Shown here: one piece after another, positions 52,005-61,300 of the stretch | Numbering within the stretch: position 1 is the first letter of the stretch | How the letters are laid out: every line of letters starts with the position of its first letter | Notes under the pieces: generated by a model | What the model was told of the DNA's origin: nothing | Seen by the model: only the letters and a program-made list of their open reading frames with translations | Database searches by the model: none | Origin: Croceimicrobium sp965656185 | GTDB lineage: Bacteria > Bacteroidota > Bacteroidia > Flavobacteriales > Schleiferiaceae | Length of the DNA stretch: 64,000 nt | Direction of reading: 5' to 3' | Assembly: GCA_965656185.1 (NCBI GenBank) | Contig: CBFHJH010000001.1 | Span: 186,001 to 250,000 of the forward strand | Position numbers and translations under genes: made by a program

Positions 52005-52959
52005 GGAAGACGATGTAGCCGCGGTAAAGGAACTCGGTCGTAAGTATCGCGAATTAAAGCAAGAGATAGGTAAGGTCATTATTGGCCAGGACGAAGTGAT
52101 CCACCTCTTACTACTTTCCATTTTTTGCAAAGGGCATGCTTTACTAGTCGGGGTGCCAGGATTGGCCAAAACCCTATTGGTAAATACCGTATCTCAGTCT
52201 TTAGGCCTGAGCTTTCGCCGGATTCAATTTACCCCAGACCTAATGCCTTCCGATATTGTGGGAGCAGAGATCTTGGATGAAAACCGTCAGTTCAAATTTG
52301 TGAAAGGTCCTTTATTCGCGAATATCATTTTAGCGGATGAGATCAACCGTACGCCTCCGAAAACGCAAGCTGCGCTATTAGAAGCCATGCAAGAGCGTTC
52401 GGTTACGGCCGGCGGACATACTTATCAGATGGCCAATCCATTTTTTGTATTAGCCACTCAGAACCCGATCGAGCAGGAGGGAACTTATCCTTTACCTGAA
52501 GCCCAGTTGGACCGCTTCATGTTCAATATAGAAGTGGGGTATCCAAGCTTCGAAGAAGAAGTGAACATCGTTAAAAACACTACGATCGGTGTAGATGCGG
52601 AAGTAAAAGAAGTCTTAACGGTAGAAGATATCCTTGGCTTCCAAAAGTTAGTACGCAAAATCCCAGTGAGCGATAATGTTTATGAGTTCGCTATCCGTTT
52701 GGTGCAAGCTACTCGTCCGGGTACCGATGCCGCCAAGGATGTAACTAAAGAATATATTTCATGGGGAGCCGGACCGCGAGCTAGTCAGAACCTTATCCTT
52801 GCTGCAAAAGCCCATGCCGCATTGCAAGGTAAATTCAGTCCTGACAGTGAAGACGTGATGGCCGTAGCCAAACCGATCCTTCGCCACCGGGTGGTTAAAA
52901 ACTATCGGGCCGAAGCGGAAGGAATTTCCATCGAAAAGATCATTGAAGGCCTGCTTTAG
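51994..52959 (+). CDS. MoxR-family AAA+ ATPase
   Basis: 321 residues. Walker A lies in GVPGLAKTLLVNTV near residue 50; Walker B in IILADEINRTPPKTQAALLEAM near 112; sensor 1 in FFVLATQNPIEQEGTYPLPEAQLDRF; sensor 2/C-terminal helical lid in the last 100 residues (WGAGPRASQNLILAAKAHA). MoxR ATPases act with von Willebrand-factor proteins, often encoded next door; none is here, as pyrG follows. It overlaps the SurA-like gene by 11 bases, so it may belong to the same transcript. Confidence 0.92.
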   Translation: MQNKEDDVAAVKELGRKYRELKQEIGKVIIGQDEVIHLLLLSIFCKGHALLVGVPGLAKTLLVNTVSQSLGLSFRRIQFTPDLMPSDIVGAEILDENRQFKFVKGPLFANIILADEINRTPPKTQAALLEAMQERSVTAGGHTYQMANPFFVLATQNPIEQEGTYPLPEAQLDRFMFNIEVGYPSFEEEVNIVKNTTIGVDAEVKEVLTVEDILGFQKLVRKIPVSDNVYEFAIRLVQATRPGTDAAKDVTKEYISWGAGPRASQNLILAAKAHAALQGKFSPDSEDVMAVAKPILRHRVVKNYRAEAEGISIEKIIEGLL

Positions 52960-52985
52960 GGGCGCGATTTCCGGTATAGAATTAG

Positions 52986-52993
52986 TAGCTTTG
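52986..52993 (+). promoter_or_regulatory. -7 promoter box of pyrG
   Basis: TAGCTTTG, a full TAnnTTTG match, 32 bases before the pyrG ATG; the -33 region has no clear TTG. Confidence 0.5.
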
Positions 52994-53025
52994 CCCCGTC
53001 TTTAGCGAAACAGGTCAAACCGTCT

Positions 53026-54645
53026 ATGCCATCAACAAAATACATCTTCGTTACCGGTGGAGTAACTTCCTCATTAGGAAAGGGTATCATCTCCGCATCT
53101 CTCGCTACTTTACTGCAATCACGCGGTTATAGCGTAACTATTCAGAAGCTCGATCCCTATATTAATATCGACCCCGGTACCCTAAATCCTTACGAGCACG
53201 GTGAATGTTATGTAACCAATGATGGGGCAGAAACAGATCTTGACTTAGGCCATTATGAACGATTTTTAAATCGTCCCACTTCCCAAGCTAACAATGTTAC
53301 TACAGGGAGAGTATACCAAACGGTAATCAATAAAGAACGCCGTGGTGATTATCTAGGGAAAACCGTACAAGTAATACCACACATTACCGATGAAATCAAA
53401 CGACGCATCCAACTTTTAGGAAATACAGGAGAGTTTGAGATCGTGATCACCGAGATCGGCGGTACTGTAGGTGATATTGAGGCCTTGCCTTATATTGAAG
53501 CTGTGCGACAATTACGCTGGGAATTAGGCGATGATAGCTTAGTGGTGCATTTAACCTTGGTGCCTTATTTAGCGGCTACCGGTGAAATGAAGACCAAGCC
53601 TACCCAACACTCTGTGCAAAAATTACAGGAAAGTGGAATTCAGCCGGATGTATTGGTTTGTAGAACCGAATACGATTTGGGAGAAGACATTCGTCGCAAG
53701 CTGGCGCTATTTTGTAATGTGAAGAAAGAGGCGGTAGTACAAAGTATCGATGCAGAAACGATCTATGCAGTGCCGATCCTAATGCGCAATCAGCACTTGG
53801 ATGAAGTGGTTTTAAAGCGCCTTAATTTACCGATCGAAGATAATTTGGATCTAGTAAACTGGAAGGACTTTTTATACAAATTACGCTATCCCCAAGCGGA
53901 GGTGGAAATTGGCCTTATTGGGAAATACGTAGAATTACACGATTCTTATAAATCTATTGCTGAAGCCTTTATTCACGCCGGCGCTACCAATGAAGCAAAG
54001 GTGAAGATCAGATGGATCCACTCCGAAAACCTGAGCGATGACTCGATCGAAAAGAGCTTGGAAGGATTGGACGGTATTTTAGTAGCCCCAGGTTTTGGCG
54101 AACGCGGATTCGATGGTAAATTGGACGCTATTCGTTTTGCTCGGGAGAACAAGATTCCATTCTTAGGAATTTGCTTGGGTATGCAAGCTGCAGTAATTGA
54201 GTTTGCCCGTAATGTTTTGAACCTCGAAGGGGCCAACAGTGCGGAAATGAATCCAAAGACCGCTCATCCGGTAATCGACTTGATGGATGAGCAGAAGGAG
54301 GTAACCGAGAAAGGAGGTACTATGCGCTTGGGAGCTTGCGATTGTGAGCTTAAAGAGGGTAGTACTGCATTTAGTGTTTACAAGAGGAAGAGTATTAGCG
54401 AGCGCCATCGTCACCGCTATGAATTCAATAATAAATATTTAGAGCAATTTGAAGCCAATGGAATGGTGGCTACCGGTCGTAATCCGGGAACGGATCTGGT
54501 AGAGATCGTGGAAATACCCGAACACCCTTGGTTTATGGGAGTTCAGTTCCACCCGGAATACAAAAGTACCGTGGCCAATCCCCATCCTTTATTCGTAAAA
54601 TTCGTTGCTGCCGCTATTGCTTATAGCGAAAGTCAAAACGCTTAA
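53026..54645 (+). CDS. pyrG: CTP synthase
   Basis: 539 residues; makes CTP from UTP, ATP and glutamine. The synthetase domain shows GGVTSSLGKGIISASLATLL near residue 10, LDPYINIDPGTLNPYEHGE and EIGGTVGDIEALPYIEA. The class I amidotransferase domain (about 285-535) has VAPGFGERG, the nucleophile Cys383 in GICLGMQAAVIEFARN, and the HPEYKS end with catalytic His and Glu. Complete and standard. yidC starts one base after its stop. Confidence 0.97.
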   Translation: MPSTKYIFVTGGVTSSLGKGIISASLATLLQSRGYSVTIQKLDPYINIDPGTLNPYEHGECYVTNDGAETDLDLGHYERFLNRPTSQANNVTTGRVYQTVINKERRGDYLGKTVQVIPHITDEIKRRIQLLGNTGEFEIVITEIGGTVGDIEALPYIEAVRQLRWELGDDSLVVHLTLVPYLAATGEMKTKPTQHSVQKLQESGIQPDVLVCRTEYDLGEDIRRKLALFCNVKKEAVVQSIDAETIYAVPILMRNQHLDEVVLKRLNLPIEDNLDLVNWKDFLYKLRYPQAEVEIGLIGKYVELHDSYKSIAEAFIHAGATNEAKVKIRWIHSENLSDDSIEKSLEGLDGILVAPGFGERGFDGKLDAIRFARENKIPFLGICLGMQAAVIEFARNVLNLEGANSAEMNPKTAHPVIDLMDEQKEVTEKGGTMRLGACDCELKEGSTAFSVYKRKSISERHRHRYEFNNKYLEQFEANGMVATGRNPGTDLVEIVEIPEHPWFMGVQFHPEYKSTVANPHPLFVKFVAAAIAYSESQNA

Positions 54646-54646
54646 G

Positions 54647-56491
54647 ATGAACAACAAATTCGACATTAATACTATCGTGGGTTTCGTCCTCATTGGTGGT
54701 ATCTTACTTTATTTCGGCATTTTTTCACCTCAAGAACCGGTTGAAGAGCAGGTGGCGGAACAAGAGCAGGTACAGGACTCTACTTCTACCGAAGAAGTTG
54801 CGCCCGTAAGTCTCGAGGAGCCCATGCAAAAGTCACTTCCTAAAATGGATAGCGCATCAAGCGATAGCGCCCAATACATGGAAGCGGTGGCACTTTATGG
54901 GCCATTTGCAAACCAAATGCTGCAGGAAAAGGAAGTAAAGTATTATACGCTTGAAAATGACTTACTACGCTTGAAAATTAGCTCTAAAGGGGCTCAAATC
55001 GTAGAAGCTGAACTCAAGAACTACAAGACTTATGACTCGCTCGATCTTTTCCTTATTAAAGAAAATGCGGAATTCGCTATCCCTATTCAAGGGGGGCAAC
55101 AAAGCAGCACGGCCAATCTTAATTTCCGATTAGTAGAGCAAGGCGATGGCTTTTTGAGCTTGGCCTTACAAAGCGATCAGGGAGCACAGATGGTCTATAG
55201 CTACAGCTTGCCAGAAGATTCGTATCAAGTCGGTTTTGCGGTAGAGAGTCAAGGAATGGCGAAAATGCTGGCCAATGCCGGCAATTACTTGCGCTTTGAG
55301 TTAAAAGCAAATCGCCATGAGAAGAACCGTGAAAATGAATTGAATCGCTCCGAGTTTCAATACCGCTTAGTAGAAGATGGCGAAGTGGAAAGCTTTAATA
55401 CCACCAGCACCGACGAAGAAATTGCCGAGCAAGCGGTAGAGTGGGTGGCTTACCGCCAACAGTTCTTTAGCACCATTCTCCAGTCCAAAGGCGAACCATT
55501 TGCTAAGGCAGATATGGCTTTAGCCAGCCTAGAAGAAGAGGAGTACAGTAAGTTTTACGGTTCTAAATTGATGTATCCCAAAGATGCAACGGGTGACCTA
55601 GACCTCAATTTGGCACTCTATCTGGGTCCCAATAAATACGAGATCCTTGAGTCCTACAATTCAGGTTTTGAAGAATTGGTGCCTTTAGGTTGGGGTATTT
55701 TGGGGTGGATTAACCGTTATGCGGTTCTTTACATCTTTAACTTTCTAGAGGACTATGGTATGAGCTATGGCTTGATCATTTTGATCATCGCTGTGGTGTT
55801 TAAAATGGTGTTGTTCCCGCTTACCTATACTTCGTACCGTTCCATGGCCAAAATGCGTGTTTTGAAGCCAGAGATCGATGAGCTGAATGAGAAGTATGAT
55901 GATGCTATGAAAAAGCAGCAGGCACAGCTCGAGCTTTACAATAAGGCAGGAGTTAGTCCGCTAGGAGGCTGTTTACCTATGTTGTTGCAGTTTCCAATAT
56001 TGATCGCCTTATTCCAGTTCTTCCCGGCTGCGATCGAATTGAGGCAGGAAGCTTTCCTTTGGGCTGATGATCTATCTACTTATGACTCGATCTATAGTCT
56101 GCCATTTGAAATTCCTTTTTATGGCGATCATGTAAGTCTTTTCACTCTTCTAATGACCGTTTCTACGCTGATTTATACCTATATGAACCAGCAATTGACC
56201 GGATCTGCTCAAAACCAGCAGTTCCCGCAAATGAAGTACATCATTTATTTGATGCCGATCATGTTCTTGGGAGTTTTCAATAACTATGCTTCTGGTTTAA
56301 GTTACTATTATTTTGTGGCCAACATGATCACCTTTGGTCAGCAGTTTGCAATTCGTTCTTTTATCGACGATGACAAGATTAGAGCTAAGATCGCGGAGCG
56401 TAAGGAACGTCCTCAAAAGGAGAATCGTCTAATGCGTCGAATGAAGGAAGTGCAGGAGCAACAAAACCGTCAACAACGTCGTAAAAAGTAA
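54647..56491 (+). CDS. yidC: Membrane protein insertase YidC
   Basis: 614 residues. One N-terminal transmembrane helix (about 7-24), an acidic Glu/Gln/Ser-rich linker, a periplasmic beta domain (about 95-345), then the conserved five-helix insertase core starting near 355 (YAVLYIFNFLEDYGMSYGLIILIIAVVFKM...). The core includes YTSYRSMAKMRVLKPEIDEL and NKAGVSPLGGCLPMLLQFPI. The basic C-terminal tail (KERPQKENRLMRRMKEVQEQ) suits ribosome contact, as in other YidC with long tails. ATG at 54647 is one base after the pyrG stop. Confidence 0.95.
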   Translation: MNNKFDINTIVGFVLIGGILLYFGIFSPQEPVEEQVAEQEQVQDSTSTEEVAPVSLEEPMQKSLPKMDSASSDSAQYMEAVALYGPFANQMLQEKEVKYYTLENDLLRLKISSKGAQIVEAELKNYKTYDSLDLFLIKENAEFAIPIQGGQQSSTANLNFRLVEQGDGFLSLALQSDQGAQMVYSYSLPEDSYQVGFAVESQGMAKMLANAGNYLRFELKANRHEKNRENELNRSEFQYRLVEDGEVESFNTTSTDEEIAEQAVEWVAYRQQFFSTILQSKGEPFAKADMALASLEEEEYSKFYGSKLMYPKDATGDLDLNLALYLGPNKYEILESYNSGFEELVPLGWGILGWINRYAVLYIFNFLEDYGMSYGLIILIIAVVFKMVLFPLTYTSYRSMAKMRVLKPEIDELNEKYDDAMKKQQAQLELYNKAGVSPLGGCLPMLLQFPILIALFQFFPAAIELRQEAFLWADDLSTYDSIYSLPFEIPFYGDHVSLFTLLMTVSTLIYTYMNQQLTGSAQNQQFPQMKYIIYLMPIMFLGVFNNYASGLSYYYFVANMITFGQQFAIRSFIDDDKIRAKIAERKERPQKENRLMRRMKEVQEQQNRQQRRKK

Positions 56492-56955
56492 TGCGCAGCA
56501 AAACTTTAACATCATTAGCTGGATTAGTTCTTTTGCTTTCAGGCTGCTCCGATCTTTCCTACCGTAATTTGGCCCGGAAAAATACCCAGTGGCAATTCGA
56601 TTGGCAGAGCGGTTCATGCTACCGAACATGTCCGGTGTATTCGGCTAGTGTAGATCAGAATGGCGCGCTTCGTTTCAGTGGAATTGCTCAGACCGCATTT
56701 AAAGGCGATACTACCGTAGAACTGGGAAGAACTTTTTCGGATAGTCTTTTATTGCAACTAAAAAGGATGGACTACTTAGCTATGGATACAGCCTATGGCT
56801 TACAGCAAGGAGTATTCGACGTTCAGATCGATAACTATAATCTGCAGTCGGGCGGTAGCGCACATCAAATCAGGACCCAAATGGAGGTGCCTGAGCCCCT
56901 CAAGAATCTAAAATCCAAATTGGATCAATCCCTTAGGGATCAAGGTTTACTTTAA
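56491..56955 (+). CDS. DUF6438 lipoprotein
   Basis: 154 residues. A lipoprotein signal ends LLLSGC with Cys19. The remainder matches DUF6438: GSCYRTCPVYSASVDQNGALRFSG (CPVYS core) and LLLQLKRMDYLAMDTAYGL. Family function is unknown. ATG overlaps the yidC stop by one base (TAATG), and its 3' end overlaps the convergent protease gene by 9 bases. A role in the envelope is inferred only from the lipid anchor. Confidence 0.85.
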   Translation: MRSKTLTSLAGLVLLLSGCSDLSYRNLARKNTQWQFDWQSGSCYRTCPVYSASVDQNGALRFSGIAQTAFKGDTTVELGRTFSDSLLLQLKRMDYLAMDTAYGLQQGVFDVQIDNYNLQSGGSAHQIRTQMEVPEPLKNLKSKLDQSLRDQGLL

Positions 56956-58716
56956 AACCTGAAGTTTAAAGCTTTGCGATGCTTGTCCCTGTGGGCTTAC
57001 TTTAAGCAAGTACAGTCCGTTGGGTAAATTGGTGGAAGAAAGTTCGGTTGTGGCCTTAGCTATTTCTTTTTCGATTATTAGTGTCCCTTTTAAATCGAAT
57101 AATTGAAGGCGACCCAAATTTTCCTCGCTTTCGATAAACAATGCTCCAGACCCTTCCGCGAAAGCGATACTATTATACACTTCAATGGATTGATCATAAG
57201 TACGCCAGTCATCAAGACTAAAATCTGCACTTAAAACATTTCGTCGCACAAAGGCATCTTTAATGATTTGGTAATTGCTTCCCCCATTCAATTGCTGATC
57301 GGATTGCAACATCATTTGCGCAAATTGTGGATAAGTAGTAGTGCTTTGTAAGGAGAAAAGAGACTCCAAAACCAAGGCATCAGCGGTGGCACGGGAAGTA
57401 TTGTCTCTAATTTCTACCAAACAAGAAGCCATGAGGTCGGTGTGCTCATAGATGTTGGCGGTGAAGTTTAAGGTTTGATAGTCCTTAAGACTTGAAGCCA
57501 TGCGTCCCGGCCAGAAAGAATTATGGCCATCCCAATTAAAAACTATATCTCTTTGATTAGGACTGTGGGAGAGCGAATAACTCACCGCAAAATAATCGCA
57601 TAGAGCTTCTTCTAGCATCGAACGCTCAGAAATACGACCACTATTGGCCGAAGCCCCGAAAACTAGGCTGTGTAGATACTCATGAATGATCACATCAGCA
57701 TCTTCAGCGTCATCTACTCCGCCTTCGCCCATATAAACTCTTAGCTCGCTGGGGCTATAATAACTCTGATCGGCATTATTTAAGGCATGGACGTCAAAAG
57801 CAATACGATTGCCAGGAATGTTAGCGTATCCCAAATTATCGGCGAAGTTCCGAAACTCCATAAGGTGGTAAAAGGCATTTACATCTTCAAAACCATCCTG
57901 ACTGCGGGTAAAATTAAAGGTAGTGTTAGTACTGGTGGCAGGGGCAATATTCGGACTACTGAAATCTTCAATTACAATATCATCACTTTCCAATTTAAAT
58001 ATGCCATTATCGTATTTACCCGTAAAGTTTACCAAGAACCTTTCGCCGTTAAGGCTTGGGTGATCAGCATCGTTGTTATCGATAAAGGTTCCGCCATAAT
58101 TAACGTTTGCTGTACTGAGGGGATCTGGTCTAAAAATGAAGGTGTAACAGGTGCTGTCTTGTCCGGTAAAATGCCTTCTTTCATCTACCAAGTAAATAAG
58201 CTCATTACCTTTAACGAAGCCATGGTAATGTAAGGCGTCCAATCCGTAAAAATCAATAATATGCCCGTTAATCAGAGTACCTTGGCTTAAAAAGTAAGCC
58301 GGTATTGCCTCCACTTTTTGTGCTTTTAAACTTTGTTTCAGGCTAATGCTATCCAAAGTAAAATCTACTGCGGCGCTTATCTTTTGTGGAATTTGAGGGT
58401 ACTGGATGTGGAGCGCACCATTGGTATAAAGGTGGGCCGAAACCTGAAAGTTATCCAGTTCTTTACCATCCAGCTTAAGCTGATAATGAAAATGACGCGC
58501 CGCTTTCGAGTTGATTTCTTCAATCAGTTCTACTTGCCAATTGGGTACTAAGCTTTGCACTTTTACTAAAGGATCGTTGGTTCCCCAATCGTTGATCCAC
58601 ATCTCTAGACTTGCACCGTGATCTTGCGGGTATATTTCCACTGGGTTTGGCTGGCCTTTTTGAGCCCAGGTAACTAGGCTTACCAGCATCAAAAGGAGGA
58701 AGGAAGGGAATTTCAT
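56947..58716 (-). CDS. Secreted gluzincin metalloprotease with type A T9SS signal
   Basis: 589 residues. Signal peptide (to about 18, VTWAQ), a long propeptide-like region with beta strands (FTP/PepSY-like style), then a thermolysin/fungalysin-type catalytic region with HEYLH (HExxH) near residue 345 and EEALCDYFAV about 25 residues later supplying the third zinc ligand (Glu). The C-terminal 70 residues form a type A sorting domain (LQLFDLKGTLIIEKEI; LPNGLYLLKV). Exported via type IX secretion. It heads a minus-strand set only in position: YigZ lies upstream and overlaps its start by 4 bases. Confidence 0.87.
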   Translation of the reverse strand: MKFPSFLLLMLVSLVTWAQKGQPNPVEIYPQDHGASLEMWINDWGTNDPLVKVQSLVPNWQVELIEEINSKAARHFHYQLKLDGKELDNFQVSAHLYTNGALHIQYPQIPQKISAAVDFTLDSISLKQSLKAQKVEAIPAYFLSQGTLINGHIIDFYGLDALHYHGFVKGNELIYLVDERRHFTGQDSTCYTFIFRPDPLSTANVNYGGTFIDNNDADHPSLNGERFLVNFTGKYDNGIFKLESDDIVIEDFSSPNIAPATSTNTTFNFTRSQDGFEDVNAFYHLMEFRNFADNLGYANIPGNRIAFDVHALNNADQSYYSPSELRVYMGEGGVDDAEDADVIIHEYLHSLVFGASANSGRISERSMLEEALCDYFAVSYSLSHSPNQRDIVFNWDGHNSFWPGRMASSLKDYQTLNFTANIYEHTDLMASCLVEIRDNTSRATADALVLESLFSLQSTTTYPQFAQMMLQSDQQLNGGSNYQIIKDAFVRRNVLSADFSLDDWRTYDQSIEVYNSIAFAEGSGALFIESEENLGRLQLFDLKGTLIIEKEIAKATTELSSTNLPNGLYLLKVSPQGQASQSFKLQVLK

Positions 58717-59336
58717 TGCTCGATCTCTTTTAATTTTATTTGATACAGCTCTTTAAGCTGCTCTATTGCTTGTTCATTTTTACTGCGTCTTACTTTGAGT
58801 TTATAACCGGCGTCATCGGCCATGCATTCTTCACTAATTTCAAAATCCGATTGTGGAAGTATGCGCATTACCGCATCCATAGCCTCATAAGGAAAACGCA
58901 ACTCGTAGTGTCGATATAAATATACATCCTTTGGCTTAACCTTAGAAAGCGCATCTTCTGCTGCTCCCCGGTAAGCTTTAATTAAGCCCGGAACGCCTAA
59001 TTTGGTCCCGCCAAAATAGCGAACTACGACTACTAGAACGTTCCAAAGGTCGGCCGATTGCAAAGCGTGGTAAATGGGAGTGCCTGCAGAATGGGCCGGT
59101 TCGCCGTCATCATTAAAACGAATCTGAGGCTCAGTTGGTTGGCAGCGATAGGCATAACACCAATGCCGCGCATCGTAGTAATCCTTCTTAATCGCTTGCA
59201 GTTTCTCGTTGAGTTCGTCTTCCGACTGCATGGGCAGGGCCAAGGCAATAAATTTAGATCCACGGTCTTTGTATATGCCTTGGTAACTTTTGCTTATGGT
59301 CTTAAAATGGTCTCCTGCAATGGCCTCATTGATCAT
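58713..59336 (-). CDS. YigZ/IMPACT family protein
   Basis: 207 residues of the UPF0029/IMPACT family: SYQGIYKDRGSKFIALALPM, the core ARHWCYAYRCQ, FNDDGEPAHSAGTPIYHAL, and VVVVRYFGGTKLGVPGLIKAY. The C-terminal DUF1949-like domain is present but short. Biochemical role is unclear; E. coli YigZ is similar in size. Coupled by 4-base overlaps to the EamA transporter upstream and the protease downstream. Confidence 0.92.
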   Translation of the reverse strand: MINEAIAGDHFKTISKSYQGIYKDRGSKFIALALPMQSEDELNEKLQAIKKDYYDARHWCYAYRCQPTEPQIRFNDDGEPAHSAGTPIYHALQSADLWNVLVVVVRYFGGTKLGVPGLIKAYRGAAEDALSKVKPKDVYLYRHYELRFPYEAMDAVMRILPQSDFEISEECMADDAGYKLKVRRSKNEQAIEQLKELYQIKLKEIEQ

Positions 59337-60199
59337 AGGGCTAAAGCTATCAATACGATAGAAATGATCGCGAGAATAATACCAATAATATTTAGTTTAG
59401 AAAGTTTCTCGCGAAAGAGGGAAGTTCCCAATAAAGCACTAAAAGCAACGATTCCCACATTATTTAAAGCAAAGATGCTGGAACTTTCCAGGCCTTCGAA
59501 GCTAAGGGCCTTAAGCAAGAAGTAAATGCTGCCGTAATTAGGGATTCCTAGTGCCAGTCCTCCTAGTAGCGCCTTTAGCTGAAAGGACTTCCGCTCCTGA
59601 AAGTACTGGTAAAGAATGAAGGCGATCCCAAATAAGGCCGCAAAGCCAAAAATGCTGGAAGCAAACCATGCTTGCTCGTTTTGTGGCACCAATTCCGCCT
59701 CATTGTATTTTAAAAACGCATCCAAAAAACCGCTCCCCAAAAACAAGATAATGGGGTACCACAGGAAATGGGCGCTCTTTTTGGTTTTATCGGGCTTGTA
59801 GGTGGTCATGTAAACTGCGACCAGGGCTAATACGATGCCGCTTAGTTTAACCAATCCCAAAGATTCTCCGAAGTAAACCACCCCAAAGCTAACCGGTACT
59901 ATTACCGACATCTTTACCGCTACCGAAACGGTGGCCAATCCGAAGTTTTGACTAACCCATGCCATGAGGCGAAAGAGAGTAATGAAGAGGAAACCTAGAA
60001 ATAGCACCGAAAAGAACCAAGGTTGTTGCGGTATTTCTAATGGAGAGCGAGCGAAACCATTTTGCCAATTACCAATACTAAAAGCAACGAAGTAATTAAT
60101 GAGGATTGCCTGTAGATTGTCAATTTCAAAGGTCTTTAATAGTTTAAAGACAATGAAGATCAAAATGGAACAGCTAATGCTAAGCAATAACCAGATCAT
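59333..60199 (-). CDS. EamA/DMT family transporter
   Basis: 288 residues with about ten hydrophobic helices, two EamA repeats (first to about 140, second from about 150). Visible: FGLATVSVAVKMSVIVPVSFG and GESLGLVKLSGIVLALVAVYMTT at the end of repeat one, and ALNNVGIVAFSALLGTSLFREKLSKLNIIGI in repeat two. Substrate unknown. It lies between ribD and yigZ with 4-base overlaps on both sides, so the four genes ribD-eamA-yigZ-protease probably form one operon. Confidence 0.88.
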   Translation of the reverse strand: MIWLLLSISCSILIFIVFKLLKTFEIDNLQAILINYFVAFSIGNWQNGFARSPLEIPQQPWFFSVLFLGFLFITLFRLMAWVSQNFGLATVSVAVKMSVIVPVSFGVVYFGESLGLVKLSGIVLALVAVYMTTYKPDKTKKSAHFLWYPIILFLGSGFLDAFLKYNEAELVPQNEQAWFASSIFGFAALFGIAFILYQYFQERKSFQLKALLGGLALGIPNYGSIYFLLKALSFEGLESSSIFALNNVGIVAFSALLGTSLFREKLSKLNIIGIILAIISIVLIALAL

Positions 60200-61221
60200 G
60201 CTCGGTAGAATTTAATAAGGTCGGATCCGAAGTTCACGGTTCTAAAGGCGGCAAGCGGTAACTTCGGGGCGCTCAAGCCTGAATTCAATTTTTGTGGTGA
60301 TTGTATAACAAAGGCTTCATCCCATAAATCCAGCTCTATAAAGCTTTGTAGGGTTTTTGCTCCGCCTTCTACCAAAATGCTTAGAATTCCCATTTCGTAG
60401 CATTTTTCCAGTACCTGGGGGATGAGTGCTTGACTAGAGTCGATCAGAATATCATTTTCCCCTTCAGGATTGGCACAAAAACGTTGATAGTGGGAGTCTC
60501 TAAATACCCTAGCTGACATTGTCAATTTCTTTTTGGGGTCGAGAATTATCCTTAAGGGATCTCGACCTTTAAAACTTCGAGTGTCTAAACTCGGGTTATC
60601 GATCGTAACTGTGCGTCGACCTATTACTATGCCTTGATGAAGAGCCCTTAATTGATGACTGAAAACTTTTGACTGGGGAGCAGAGATCCATTGCACTCCT
60701 TGATGTTCTGAACTACGTTCCGGATCAATAATGCCATCAGAACTTTGGGCCCACTTTAAGGAGATGAAGGGCCTTTTTTTTCGGTGAAAGGTGAAGAAAG
60801 CTTTATTAAGGGCTTGCGCTTCAAACTCTAAGAGGCCTTCTTGTACTTCTATTCCAGCTGATTTTAATTTCTTGATGCCCTGTCCATTTACTGCGCTGTG
60901 GTAATCTCGCGTAGCAATTACCACTTTTGGGATTTGCTTTGCAACGATCAAATCGGAGCAGGGTGGTGTTCGGCCGTGATGAGAACAAGGTTCGAGGCTA
61001 ACGTAGATGGTGCTTTTTTGCAAAAGTGATTGATCTTTGACCGATTTGATAGCATTTACCTCGGCATGTGGCGCTCCTGCGTGATGGTGAAAACCTTCGC
61101 CAATGATCTTACCTCCGTGCACGATCACCGAGCCCACCATCGGATTAGGGGCGGCGGTATAGGCTCCCATTTTGGCTAGCTCCAAACAACGGGCCATGAA
61201 GATCTCATCCTGATTCGGCAT
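60196..61221 (-). CDS. ribD: Riboflavin biosynthesis deaminase/reductase RibD
   Basis: 341 residues; deaminates and reduces the pyrimidine intermediate in riboflavin synthesis. The deaminase domain (about 1-145) has the zinc motifs HAEVNAIKSV and PCSHHGRTPPCSDLI. The reductase domain (about 150-340) has KWAQSSDGIIDP, IVIGRRTVTIDNPSL and ILVEGGAKTLQSFIE. The ATG at 61221 gives a start like that of E. coli RibD (DEIFMARCLELA). A perfect -7 box lies only 4 bases upstream, so the transcript may lack a leader. Confidence 0.95.
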   Translation of the reverse strand: MPNQDEIFMARCLELAKMGAYTAAPNPMVGSVIVHGGKIIGEGFHHHAGAPHAEVNAIKSVKDQSLLQKSTIYVSLEPCSHHGRTPPCSDLIVAKQIPKVVIATRDYHSAVNGQGIKKLKSAGIEVQEGLLEFEAQALNKAFFTFHRKKRPFISLKWAQSSDGIIDPERSSEHQGVQWISAPQSKVFSHQLRALHQGIVIGRRTVTIDNPSLDTRSFKGRDPLRIILDPKKKLTMSARVFRDSHYQRFCANPEGENDILIDSSQALIPQVLEKCYEMGILSILVEGGAKTLQSFIELDLWDEAFVIQSPQKLNSGLSAPKLPLAAFRTVNFGSDLIKFYRA

Positions 61222-61225
61222 CCGG

Positions 61226-61233
61226 CAAATTTA
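61226..61233 (-). promoter_or_regulatory. -7 promoter box abutting ribD
   Basis: Minus strand TAAATTTG, a full TAnnTTTG match, ending 4 bases before the ribD ATG. No clear -33 box. Confidence 0.45.
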
Positions 61234-61300
61234 GCTAAGCAATTCGATTGTCAGGCCTATTTTAGATTCAGTCTATGAGCCGATTTCCTAAATTAGCTCA

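Noticed and set aside
61222..61300. FMN riboswitch before ribD
   Set aside because: The promoter box is 4 bases from the start codon and none of the conserved FMN-element segments is present.
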